64,000 bases of DNA from Diprion similis (lineage: Eukaryota; Arthropoda; Insecta; Hymenoptera; Diprionidae). The notes below the pieces were generated by a model. That model saw only the letters and a list, made by a program, of their open reading frames with translations, did not search any database and was not told the origin of the DNA. Shown in pieces: positions 23,236-37,100 of the stretch. The translations under genes were made by a program, and so were the position numbers. Position 1 is the stretch's first letter, and the number at the start of each line of letters is the position of its first letter. Location of the stretch: NCBI RefSeq assembly GCF_021155765.1, contig NC_060107.1, positions 15,858,501-15,922,500 of the forward strand, in the 5' to 3' direction.

Positions 23236-24345
23236 TTTAACAACGCGGGAATAAATTCGTGAATTTCATGCTAAATACTCGCTTATATCTGACCGAGTGA
23301 TATTTAATAATGCATAAATTCAAGTATGTGCAGCCGTTATTCGACACCTCTACGGGATAATATAAAAATAGCAGTGATTACTCGGTATAAGACTGTAACA
23401 CCGAATTATGACTGTCTAGAAATCAGATATCTTTCTCCTGATTCCTAATTCCTGGTGGACAAATAGTAAATCACCACTTTGTAATTAAATTCTGTCAAAG
23501 ATTTTGAACGCACACCCACAGACTCTGAAAATTTTTTGTAAACTCCGATTATCCTTTCCAAGAATATCGGAAATTGTATACCTATGTTGAAGGAAAATAT
23601 AATTTAGTAATTCCAGTTTTTCAACATAAGGTATCTTTACTGTAATTTTTCGAAGGATCAATTTTTTTAAATTTCGATTTAAAGGGCATATAACAGTCTG
23701 TCCTTTATCGGTCAAGTTGTCGTTTTTCTGGTTAGTATTGCATGGAAGCAGTGCTGCGGTATTTCGGTTGACTCCGTATTCATTCTAAACCTTCAGAAAG
23801 TTTCTTCGAACAAATTTATACTTGAGGGCATGTGATTGTTCTACTCTTACCGACCGAGACATTTTCGGTTTTTGACCATCACAGTATAATCCAGTACAAA
23901 TGATCAAGATTGAAATAATTATTTATTGTAGGCAATATTCACGCCAAGTATGGTAAACTACTGCATCTCTGGATGTGGATCATAAATTACAAAGATGACT
24001 TGATCAGTAAGGGTAGAAAAGAAGACGGAGATAATACTGTTATTTTCTTGTCCTGATCAGGGATGAAATCGTTTCAAGTTTAGGGAGACTGAATGGGGTT
24101 GATGATCACGCTAATGTCGCTGAGAAAAGTTTTAAAAACTAATGCAAAAATACAATCAATATGAAGTATATGAATAGTGTTTCCATTGATTTTCCGAACA
24201 TTCGTCACGCTTACAAAACCCGATCTGAAATTCCTGCAATTCCGCGTAGTTGTTGAGAGATTTAGGCTCGATCTCTCCATCGTTAATCAAAGTTTAAACT
24301 AAATTTAGTCTATCACCAAACTATACGGAAAAAATAGAACGCCGT
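23236..24345. other. Gene-free interval
   Basis: AT-rich sequence between two GC-rich patches. No frame resembles a protein family and no repeat boundary is clear. Confidence 0.5.
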
Positions 24346-25133
24346 TTAAACTGTATCAAAAGGAACGGGCGTTAGTTGGTTTAGAAAAGAAAAAAGTGCG
24401 AAATACGTTTTCCTCAATTTGTCGGTAAAACAGGAAGGTCCAACGTCACGTTTCTCCATAAGAGGATTGGCTAGGCAACCAGATAAAGCTTGCAAACCTC
24501 GAAGAGTTACACCGCGTGTAGACTCCGGTTGTTCGCGCCGTTTTAAGAGCTGGAACGTATAGCAGCGAGGCTGCGGCGTCGCGCGTTCACTCTCGATTCG
24601 CAAGGTGCAATACGACGGTGGAAGTGGCAAACACAGGCGCAGTGAGAAAGTGTGCAAGTGGCGGGGTATACGAACACGGATTTGGCTGGCTGATGGCGAG
24701 GTAAGCCGCGTGCACACGCGTGTTAGTTAGGCGGTGGTAAATGAGGAGAGGAGGGAGGCATTTGCTCGACAGTGTATTTCTTCCGCTATACAGCCGTTCC
24801 ACACTTCTGCGATCGGGGAAGCTATTCACACAGAGGTGAAGCGACAGCCGTCCGGCTGACGACATAGCGCAACGAATTTCAGCCATACGGAGTCGGTGGC
24901 GATGGAGGACTAGACCGACCACGTGTTTACTCGAAGCCGCGCTGCAGACGAGGCAGGTGTTCGTCGCTCTGTTTTTGACACACATAAGGCTGTTTGTAGA
25001 AGATTCATCATAAATGTGACGAGATCACTCGCGCTTACTGAACCAAAGTCGTAAAATACGAAACAGAAGACCCGCGAGCTTCGGAACATTTGAATTTGAA
25101 ATTTTCAACCGCTAAGTTTTCTCGATTCCTAAA
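24346..25133 (+). promoter_or_regulatory. GC-rich promoter and 5' leader of the amino-acid transporter
   Basis: The segment from about 24450 to 25000 is GC- and CpG-rich and ends directly at the transporter ATG, with no acceptor site close to it. It is therefore probably continuous 5' UTR and core promoter. Two long minus-strand frames (24346-24717 and 24587-24985) overlap each other in different frames and lack homology, as expected for GC-rich noncoding DNA. Confidence 0.5.
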
Positions 25134-28100
25134 ATGCCGGACAAAGTTGGACCCGCGGAACAGCAACCGCTACGAAAAACGCCGAGTTCGGATGACGGAA
25201 TCAGGCTGAAGAAGGACCTCGGATTGCTCGACGGTGTCGCCATAATCGTCGGGGTAATCGTCGGGGCGGGTATATTTGTTTCACCCAAATCGGTCCTCGA
25301 ACACAGCGGAAGCGTTGGTCAAGCTTTGCTGATATGGATATCATCCGGGTTCTTATGCCTCATCGGCGCATTATGTTACGCAGAATTGGGTGAGTTGAAT
25401 TCTTTTTTACTGATATAAAAACTGTTATACGTGTGGTCAAGGGTCACAGGAATGCTGATAACACATTTCCTCATTTCGATAGGGACACTATCAGATTTTT
25501 TGTGTTTGTTTATCGTGACAAGTTTCCTGTAACTGATTACAATCGTTAAAACGTGTCGGGATAATCGTCAGCTAGGTGGTGAGAATTTTTTTAAACTAGG
25601 TAACTCTGGGTAGTATACTTATATTGGTAAATAATTTTACTTACACAAAAATCATTCGAATTCATATTTTTTAGAATGTGAAAAATATCTTAGAGTGGAT
25701 ATTTTAATTTTTAAAAACTCAGTACAAGGCAATGCAAAAATGAATGTTAAAAATTAACGAAAATAATCTTTTTCGTTTTTATCGACAGTTGCTTACGCAT
25801 TTCAAGTAATCAAACTTGATCGTAAAATTTCTTAATCAGAAGAAGGAATTGAAATCGCTAAAGAAAAAGAAACGACAATTAAAGATTTTTGATGTTAAAG
25901 TTTTATGGTGAGCCGTTTCAAAGTTATCAGGCTTTATTGCTGTTTATAATAATATTATATCATTATTTTGAACAGTTCAGTGGTTGAGGCTTGATAATTT
26001 CGAAACGACTCTTTTCTTAAAAAAAAAAAAAAAAAAAAGAAGTCGATTTTTTTAAACACCCTAATATGTATATATGTAATATGTATAATCCATTTTTCAA
26101 TATAGAATTTTGTTTTGAATCTATACGAATATCTATAATCTGAAAAACTGTGAATTCATATAGAAAAAAAGGTTTTATGGAATTGTCGCTGCGAATAACT
26201 TGAGAAATATAGAAAATTCCGTTTGACTCTTTGGCTAAGAAAACCAAGACAAAAGAGCATTGAACTCCCTGACATGTTTGATTCGCTTGACATGGAATTA
26301 TCTGCTTTTGCAAATAGAGTTATAATTATGATTGCTGAATATCCACTCGACTTGTTGGCGTTATCTACAGATCGGCATATAATTATATTTGATGTCTGAT
26401 TGCAAGTGTAGTATTGATATAATTAAGTATACTAGCTACGATTACGTATCTACGTGCAACGCGAACAATAAGTAAATGGAAAGAAGGGAGCGTAAAAATA
26501 ACTTTATTTGACTCGAAGTGAAATTCTCACTTTTCCAGAATTTCTGCAAACATGGTGGAATGTTAGTTTTAATTGTTGAAAAGTTAAGGATTTTTTTCAA
26601 ACTTTGGCTTTAAGTCGCTCACAGATTGGTACGATAAATTCGAAAATCGAGAACCACCATATTTTCCTCTCCACTAAAAACTCGAAAACTACTGGTCATA
26701 CTAAAAGAAATTCGATTCACAAAAGTTTCTGTTTCGAGTGTGCTTCTCACTCTAGATATTTTAAAAGTTCCACAGTTCTCAGAAAGGTTCTAAAAAATTA
26801 AATAATATCATTTTTTTTTCAGTTTTTCGAGAGGTGTGACAAGTCTTTTTGTTTTATGATTCCAAATTTTCCTCGGATGTCGGTAACAAAAAACTTTCCT
26901 CCATGTTTGAAGTTAAACTTTTGTATACCATTTAGCGTTTGCTTCTATGATCAGTTTCTGAGTTATGTATAACTAAAACTTGAAGATTTTCTAATTTATC
27001 GTACGTCATCTGCTAACCTGTTAGTGCCGTGAAGTTAATATCCGACAAGTTCCATAAACTTCTAACAAATAAAACTAGCATTTCACCAAATTTGAAATGA
27101 TCAAACATCGCATGGAATGTCTTATATATGCATAGTAAATACCTTGTAAACTTTAACACCCTAGAGTATCATCATTGCTTACGTCGTATGGAGTGTATCG
27201 TCTTACCTTATATCGTACAATTCTTGAATTACATAAATTATCCTTGCACGGCAACAAAATCTGTACACGATATTCGAAGGCCAAGGAGAGAATGAAAAGA
27301 AAACTCGAAATTGATGAAACTTCAACGATTTTCTCAACCTAGGTATCGCGGAAAGTGAATTCCTAGGGAAATTTTCTTTTACCCTAAAAATTCAAACTAT
27401 TCGATCGATCAAATTGTAAACGTCACTCTAGCTAAAATTATTTTCAGAAACTTCAACAAATATGATGCTCTGACAAATTCAAACAATTTCTAGAAACATT
27501 GTAAAAACATTTTAATTTAAATGTAGAAAATTAATTTCTACAGATTTGGGGAAAAATCTATATATTTCTTTTAAACTATATATCACGTATCATATCTGAC
27601 AAGATTTTATAATTCTAGTTTCATATGAAATTTTTTTCACCTCAAGTGCGTCCATATTTTTCAGCCGCATTTCAGAAAAATCATTTCCAACTGTTTCCTA
27701 AAAATTTCTAGTTTCTCGCGAAAATTTGTCACAGTTTTTCCTAACGTGGTACTGTCAAAAAATGCGGAAATAGAGCTTAATTTGTTTTAGATATTTGAGA
27801 CAAGATAAAGTTCTGACAAAACATGAGTTCATGTAACGCAAAAATGGTTTACGCGACTTTTTTTTGCCTGCGTTCCTTATTTGAAATAATCGTTTCTGCG
27901 ACAGTACAAAAGAAAACATCAGAGTACAAAAAAGTGCACTTTTACGTACTAGTGTTACGCTATAAAAAAGAAAAAAAAACTTGTCAACTACACTGTTGTT
28001 CGAGCTTTTGTTACATAAAGTATCATGTGTACCATGGAGGCAAAGTCCTTTTCGCCTCGCGTATTTGCAATATCCGTCTACGACTACGACTCGTATTTCA

Positions 28101-31100
28101 AACTTACGCTGACGATGAGCGTAAAAAGATCTCTACTTAGCCTTTTTAATGCACAGTCTACTATTTCTCCTTGAACTAGACTTGGTAAAAAATAGTCAAA
28201 AGGACGAGTAATCGGACTTTTTTTGATATTCAATAGCAATTGAACTTTCCAAATGATATGAGTTTTTTAAAGAAACTTTCTCTAGAATTGAAAATTCCAC
28301 AGGCATTGTCAGAACACTTCAAACATTTCCAAAGATAATTGAATATTTTTTTTTTAAATTGACTAGATACGTGTTATATTTCTCAGAAATTTCTGAGATT
28401 TTTTTTCGCCAGGACGAAAATAATTCGCGAAGAAAGACTCCGCAACTTTATATCTGTGGGTGACGAATAAGACGGAGGATTGCCTGTGGCGTATAAAATG
28501 CAGTAAAAAGTCGCTGACACTAATTGTTTCAGAATGTGAGAGCAATTACAATTATTTAGGTTTTGCCTCATCAGCACGAGGCTCAAGTTAGTCACGTTAA
28601 TGTATCGAAACGTTGAAACAAAAATGACTATTTTGCACCTTTAGAATACCTGAAGAAGTTGAATTAACAAAATTCAAGTTTGTTGATGTTGTATCAACAG
28701 TTTACTAAATTTCAAGTAATCCTAAAGTTGAAGAGTAACGACTTTTTCCAAAGATGCGTCATTACAATAACGTTACGAATTCCCAGATTTCGAATATCGT
28801 TCAACACCATTTAACACGCTTTAACATTGTTTCAGGGACCATGATCCCAAAATCCGGAGGTGACTACGCCTACATCAGTGACGCCTTCGGACCCTTACCT
28901 GCATTTCTCTATCTTTGGGTGGCCCTCTTTATTCTGGTACCAACAGGCAATGCAATAACTGCAATCACTTTTGCGCAGTATATTTTGCAGCCCGTTTGGC
29001 CCGATTGTTCAGCTCCTTATCTGGCGGTTAGACTTCTGGCCGCTGTCATAACATGTGAGTTCGAAAATGAGCCTTTTTACCGACGAGAAAATGCTCACGC
29101 TTAACGCGATGTAGCAGTCCTACCGTTACCGACCGAGCGAACTCATCCGTTTTCATCCTATATTAAATAAACAAACGAACGGAATGGCCTGACATTTCGA
29201 CGATGCACAGCTCTCTTGTAGCGGAATCGAGGACGGTTAGTCATATCTCGAAGATCGTCGAAAAATGTGTGGTTTTTTGACACGTGTCGCTATTCCCACA
29301 TTTCCCGCAATTCAGAGGTAAAATATGCAAATCTTCCTCGATTCCACTACAAAAGAGCTGTGTTCCGTTCGTTTGTTTATTTAATATAGAAAGAAAACAG
29401 ATGAGTTCGCTCGGTCGGTAAGGGTAGGACTGTTACATCGCGAAGACTCTCAGCTTAAACCCTATCAGTCAGACATTCTTCAACTTAATATTTTGCCCTG
29501 AATTTTGTTACTCGGGGGTTTTTGGGCCCGCTGATCACGATTCTGAAGTCAGAATTTGATTAATTCTAAATCCAATATGGCAGATGTAAAATCGAAAAGA
29601 CTATAAAAATTCGATGATTCTAGTCAAAACTTGTTACTTGAGGGCTTTTGAGGTTATACGAAGTAACAAACATAATTTGAAATCATAAATAAACTGCGAT
29701 AAGGCTAGGACTTGGAAATTTTTGAAGTTGGACGCTGAGCATCTCACTGTGACTGAAAGGGTTAATCATAACTAGACAGTAATACAGATGAACACAATTT
29801 ATAAGAACGATGAATGCAGAAGAAGATCAGATTCGAAACACGCGCCCTTAATTTGTTAAAACATTTTTGCACGCCCCCCAAATCTGGCTACCCTGAAAAT
29901 CCTGTAGTCAATTACTGGAGCGACTTGAATACATTCGGCGAAATTTTCATCAACGTTAATTTTAGATTGGAACACCGAATTAGCCACTTCAATTTGTAAC
30001 TGCTGCATCGTTATTTTTTATATATGTACGCCTATTGTGTCGATAAAGAATGTCAAATGCCAGTCATTATTCCGTTATTTCTTCATCAAAGGATTTAATG
30101 CCAGCCCTTTAAACGGCTCAAAATAAATTGTTTATAATCGATTATGATAATTGGATCTCACAGTAATAATACTCTGATCATTCGAGTTATTTCTTTTGCA
30201 AAATTTACGATTCAGTTATAGGGTGTGGAATAAGTCGATGTTTCATTTGGTTCTAATTCTTTCGCAAATCACTCAGTCATGGATCAACGCATTTTATTCA
30301 AAATTCAATCAGTTCCAACTTGAATGAAGCCAAATTAGCTACCGAAATTCTCTCAAAATCGGTTTATTCAGTTTCGATTTATCATGGGACAAAAAAATTC
30401 AATTTCGTCAATGACTTAAGAAGGACTTGACTGATTTCGATAGAAATTGAATCAACTGTAAGCCGATTGTAGGCAAATTGGTGGGTCAAATCCCATCTAA
30501 ATTGGTTCATTCGTTCTCGAGTTACCGTCGAACAAAAAATTTAAGACACACACACAGACACTGCACAAACATTTTCTCGCGTTCTGAATTTTCTACCAAC
30601 CTTAATATTCGTGAGAAATAATTCTTCAGAAAAAATAGAATCTAACGTATGTGAAACTGTTTTTGAAATGACGTTTTTCTAAATCCACAACCAAGGCCTG
30701 CTAACAGCGATAAATTGCTACAACGTGAAATGGGCAACGCGAATCCAAGACATATTTACCGGAACGAAGATCTTCGCACTAATCATCATAATCGTCGCTG
30801 GATTAGTGTGGCTTTGTATGGGAAATACTGAAAATTTTCGCCATCCGATGGCTGGAACCAACACGGATCCGGGGCACATCGCGTTAGCAGCTTACGCAGG
30901 ATTGTTTTCCTACTCTGGATGGAATTACCTAAACTTTGTCACGGAGGAGATCAAAGACCCATACAAGTAATTGCCCCATAAAGATTCCAGAAATTTACCG
31001 CATGATTGTGTCCTCAAATTTTTGATAAAGCGTAATTCGGTTGAAAAAAATTCTGAGCACTTTCTCATCATTTTTTTAAACAAATTTCACACAAATATTA

Positions 31101-34100
31101 CCTGCACATTTTCGGATGGATCTGAGGAAATTCTGTGTTATTTCTGCACGAAAAGTTCGAATCGGTTTGATAATTTCTGAACGACTCAAATTCCTTCCGA
31201 AGTTCTTTTTCTATTGTAAATTACAAAAATTTAGAGTTTTTGTCCTTCTGACAGTTTATGACCAAGTCGAGGCAGAGGTGAAAATTTGCCGAATTTCTAG
31301 AGCGAACATATATTTTATCAGAACTTGATATCTTATTACAAATCTGAATAAAATCTGAGTTCTAATGTTCTTGCGTATAAGCTTCTGATGGTACCACGTT
31401 ATGAAAAATTTTCAGTAGACAGTTGAAGATAATTTTTTTGAAGTACAGCTTATGAAATTTAAACATCTGTTCAAGAATATTTTCAATGAAGCTGGAATTT
31501 TGAAAATTTTTCAAATATTTTCAAGAAATATCAAGTTTTTTATACAAATCTGCCTAAGCTAGAATTATCTGCACAAAAATTGAGGAATTTCTCCAAATTT
31601 TCTCGAAATTAGTAGAATTTGTCAGAGACTTTTTCAGAACAACTATAAGGAAACTATTGAAGTTACTTACTTTCTAAATAAGTTCGTAGAATTGTTTGAA
31701 AATGATTTTCGGAATTGACTAGAACTTTAGTTATGGTAGGGTTTAAAGGGCATTACCGCATATGATTTCCGATAAGCGTATATGGTGAACCTTTATTGTT
31801 TTTCTTCTTTTCCAGGAATTTACCTAAGGCGATATGCATATCGTTGCCATTGATAACCATAATCTATGTCCTGGCGAACGTAGCTTACTTCGCAGTTCTG
31901 ACCCAATCCGAAATTCTAGTATCAGATGCTGTCGCGGTGGTGAGTAGCATTTTCTCTTAAACTTTTGATGCGTAATACGTGCATAGTCTACAATCTTTAG
32001 GTCTCAATCAAGCCCCGTCAACGACCCTCAAATTATAATTGCATGTTTTAGAAATTTGGGAACAAATTGTTGGGTGTGATGTCTTGGATAATGCCATTCT
32101 TCGTAGCTTGTTCGACGTTTGGAGCCCTGAATGGCGCCATATTTGCATCCTCGCGGTTATTTTTTGTCGGTGCACGCAACGGACATCTTCCAACTGCTAT
32201 TGCCCTCATTAACGTCAAGAATTTGACTCCTATGCCGTCTCTCATCTTTCTTGTAAGTATGATTAATGTATGCGAATCAAAACTGAAAGATATGGAAACA
32301 CGCCATCTGGTGATAGAAATCTTCCAATGTTAAGCGGATCATATTTGATTATTATTAAAGTCGTCCATTGACGTGTATTTCCCTCTTTATCAACTAATTG
32401 TAACAAAACAAACGTTAGTCGCTTACCGGAGGCTTCTATTCTTTTTGATTCGTTTAATTTAGCTTAAACTGGGAATGTAACGATCAGCTGATCACCCAGT
32501 GCGACGCCATGTTGCTCTAGCCACTCCCACACTTTGGACGGTGTAACGGCCATGGCTTGAAATAAATCTTTTCAATCTACCATCAGTCGAAATTTTTGTA
32601 CAATTCAAAGATATTATACTTATATGAGATTGCCACGAATGAATTTTACAAACAGAACCACGTGATTAATCGCAACCCCCGATTGTACTGCTACTGAAAT
32701 GCGAAGGATTTTACTTAGGACCAAAATTCAAATGCGTCAATAAAGGCACTAAATAGAAGAATCGACGAATACTTAGGTTACAATCGTCGTCATATTTGTT
32801 GCAAGTTCCTTTAAATTAGGTGAAATATTTCGGCAATTTTTTTTAATCGATGTTTTCACGGTCAATGTGTCAAAACGCCATGTTAACGTTTACAATTAAA
32901 TATAAGTCACAGCTCGTTGCTTCTACTTCATAATGCAAAAAGGTTTTGTAATTATCGTCAGTGGAATTTAGTGCTAGGCGTCTTTATGTGTGCCCAAGTC
33001 GCGCTATATTCATTAACGAAAACAAACAGTAATTGGTGTCAGACAATTTAGAGGCCTCTAATCATTTCAAAGAGCTGATAATAAATTTTCCTAATTACGT
33101 TAGAATAATTTATAACGTAAAAAATCTCAGAAAATGTGCGTTGTAAATAAATATGAATTACTTTGCTTAGTATACAAGGTAATGCCACTATAGATTAGCT
33201 AGTTAAACGCCATCAGTACTGGGCACCACCCAATTACAATTTTTAGTTGACTATATATTCGAGTTACAAATAATATGTGGGTGAAATATGTTGAAAATAC
33301 AATTTGTATTTTGTTATTCTGGTGAAACAAAATACCAATCACATTTTTATTTCATAATTACAAAAAAAAAAAAAAGAAAATTTATTTTGTGTTTAGAGCG
33401 GAATTCAATGCAAATTACTCTTCTAATTATAAAAATCAATTTCGGTCTGATCACAATATTTCCGCGTAATTGTTGTCTTTATTCGGATTGGTTAAAATCT
33501 TCAAACATAGTTGATATCTTCATTCGATTCGATTGTAATTAGTTGAAATAATCAATTTTAATTGTATTAGATCTGAAATTTATTGTATTCGGGTATCTAC
33601 GGAAATATACGCACATGTACAAATGTATCTCAGTATTATTATACGTATTAAGCATATCATTTCGTTGTAAAATTCTGTAAGCTTTAGATTTTTTCATTGA
33701 ACCGAATTGGAGATCATCGCAGGAGTTTTTCAGAATAAACCGATAGGCTGACAGACGGTAAAATCAATCGACTTCTAAAAACATGATTGGTCATTTAGAA
33801 AAAGTAATTAAGAAGAAAAAGTATAGGTTTATCGATTCAACATTCAGCATCGACTCATTTCAAACTTTCAAATTATTTGGGACATGAAAATTTTTTACGC
33901 CCATTATTTCATTGCAAAATCCGACATTTTTCTAAAAACCTGTTTTTCGGATTTCAGAGGTTCGAAAACGTAGATTCCTTAAAATTAGAAAAAGCGATTT
34001 TCGACCGAAACGAATAATTTTCTTATAACACTAAAGCTGATGAAAAGTAATACAAATATTATTTCTATTTTATTTTACTTTTATCGCAAAAATGGTCACG

Positions 34101-37100
34101 ACGCTTAGGCGGCGAATCGCCAAGATGAGGTTTGAACTCGGTCCGGCTTTATCCTTGTCCCCTGTGCAAAAGCGGATGTTCTATTAAACATCTTAAGATG
34201 GCTACAGCACACAATGATGGTTATCAACCCATCCCTCACCCCGCACAAGCTGACTGCTTATGGGGACATATCCGAAAGGATATGGCGTGCTTGATGGTAA
34301 ATATTACTATTATTGTTATTATTAACGTTAAACAAAATCGTTATATTTTATGTACATCACTCAACGTATAATTTAAACGAAGTTCCTGAAAATCTTATTA
34401 CGATTGTCATCTAGTTGTCAATTTGTTAGTGATACAATCAGCGGTTGCCATCTTGGTACGATAGACCACTTGGTTCTGTGTGTGAAATTGATTTTTGGGA
34501 TTCGTATGCAATTTTTTGGATCTCATTAAAATATCAAGCAGCTCTGCCGGTGAGTTAAAAACTTTTTTGTAAACTATTCAGCGACTGTTGGGTGCAGCAT
34601 TATATCAACCGATTCAACATCGGTGAAAAAAAAAGGTAAATTATCAACGAAAATCATTGGTTTTGCGTAAATATTCTCGGTGAATATTTTCAATTGTGTA
34701 ACAAAAATTGGTGCATGCAAAAGATTAATCCTAAGGGTTGATTATCCTTGAAATCTAGCTTTGCACCACTGGCGAAATCTTTAAAAACGCCTGAAATCTC
34801 CAGAAATCGTGCAGTCCTGAAACCTGGTGTATACGTACGCAAAATGATAATTGTTTAAGCCCTGTATAAAATCAAATAAGATCTAGACGACGATTTAATA
34901 CATACAAAATTGCTCATATTGTATTCCATACGTTGAACATCGATACTGTAAGAATTCGATGACAGCATCAAGTTAATAGTATGGATCTTGACATGACGGG
35001 GTCCAGTAGATCAAGTTTATTGAATAATGAACCACTTGAAAGGACATGACCTCCGCCTTAAACTGCAAGAACGATTCTTGCGTTAGAGCAATGACAACTT
35101 TAATGCCCAGCAGTCTATGCAGATATTACACGCTCATTGTAACGTGAGATTAAATCACGTATGAGGCTTAGAGAGATAACCACTGCGCAAGAATCTACTA
35201 TACAGGCATGTATTCACAACGTAAACATTCTCGAACTATGTAGGGTAAAAGTTTCATAACCTCGAAAGAGAGAATTTTGCAAAATTATTCAGACTTTAAT
35301 TGCGTCTTTTCGCCTCAATCATCCATACTATTCATCACTATTTTATTATCTTCGTAAATATTACTTGGATTAGGTTAGATAGGTTAAAGCAATATGGCGT
35401 TGTAAAATGCAATCAGCTGATCGTTTTAGGTGACTTTCGTAGGTATTACGGCTCAGAACACAATGATGAAGCTCTCGGGCTTTCATTTTATGAGATCCAG
35501 TTGATCTGGAGTAAAATATGCTACAAGAACTACATTTATAATTTAATACGACGTCCTATATGTGACGAAATTTAAACTATTTGAATATATTTTTTCGGAT
35601 TTATAGTGCATCATAACGTTGGTTCTCCTGGTTATCGAGGACGTCAGTTCACTGATCACCTACGTCAGTTTTGTGGAAGCTGTTTTCACCACGTTGTCGG
35701 TGTCTGGTCTTCTTTGGCTGAGACACAAGTGCCCCGATCTCCATCGTCCGATTAAGGTAAATATTCGGGACTTCCCCTTGAAAAATATGAAACAACTCTA
35801 AAATCCTATCACATTTCAATCGCTGACTTGGCATCAAAACTCATTATACACAACCACCGCGATTGGTTTAGTGTTGATAGAACGTTCTGTGTCACAGAAT
35901 CTTGATACCTAAGATCCAACTACATTTCTGTAACTGTCTAAGCACATGCAAGTGATGCAATACATGCACTAATCAGTGGACATTTCACCTCGAGTTGTCC
36001 ACATTTTATTAATATATTGCATAACCGACTTTGACGAGAAATAGACCATCTGCTCTTTCAGGATTTTGCACACTTTCAATATCGCCGAAAAACTTATCGT
36101 AGTTCATAGTTCGAAAGTAAGGATCAGAAACTATTATAGCATTGTTTATATTTATGTGCATTGGAGCGTTTTATTGAAAGTAAGGTTTTTTTCGCTCCTA
36201 TCTGAGAATTTTTTTTTTCATAACTGTTACCATTCACGGATAATTTCAGGATTTTGCACCAGATTTATTTGGCCCAAAATATGGAGCTCCTGACTTGTAG
36301 TTTCATCTAGCGATTCTTCTTTCGATTTACGATAGATCAGGTCATCGAAAATTCGCAGTTACTTCAATATTGATCTGAAACAATATATCCGGTCATACTT
36401 ATCAACCATGTATCAAATTTCATCTTCAAACATCTGTCGTGGCTAAACTATTGACTTCACAATACAAATTCAAGCAACATACTTTTGTGAAGAATTCAAT
36501 TATATACAAAATGTTTCCAGAATCAAATTCGTATCATCAAACGTGGCTAAGTGATGTTATTTATATGAAAAAACTTCGCATCCCGAGAACGACTTATAAA
36601 AATCCAATTTACCAGATTCTCCTGCGAGAATACTATTTTTTCCTACGTACGATACATTGCCAGATAGGAGTAAAAACTCTTGCTTCTGCATAAAATACTC
36701 TGGTGTCCATATAGCTATATTATATATGGTCTTTCAAAAAACCTATCGAAGATTCTAAAGTCCTCAACATTTGTGGATTATCAGTGAATATTGAATAAGA
36801 ACGCAAGTTGACACAGGAATAAAAATAAAATATCGATGATTTCAATATTAATCAGTGTTTATTATCAACTTTAATTCTGCAACATACGTTAAGCAATTTT
36901 TCGGTCTCAATGCCACAGGTATACATCGCCTTGCCGATAATATTCTTCATGATCTGTATCTTCCTCGTTGTGCTGCCGTGTCATGAATCGCCGTGGGAGG
37001 TTGGTATAGGAACTGGGCTGATACTATCGGGCATTCCGGTCTACCTCATCTTCATACAGTGGAAAAGGAAACCAAGATGGCTCGTCGCAGCGTCTTGTAA

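Larger units (their letters stand above)
32253..35606. other. Transporter intron 5 (3.35 kb)
   Basis: The longest repeat-rich intron of the gene apart from the first. It holds a partial family C copy (about 32465-32530, minus), a possible SINE (34085-34345) and a full family C copy (35391-35515, plus). No nested coding gene was found. Confidence 0.7.

Noticed and set aside
24346-24985. Two overlapping minus-strand frames of 123 and 132 codons
   Set aside because: They overlap in different frames within the GC-rich transporter leader, have no recognisable domains and no splice partners.
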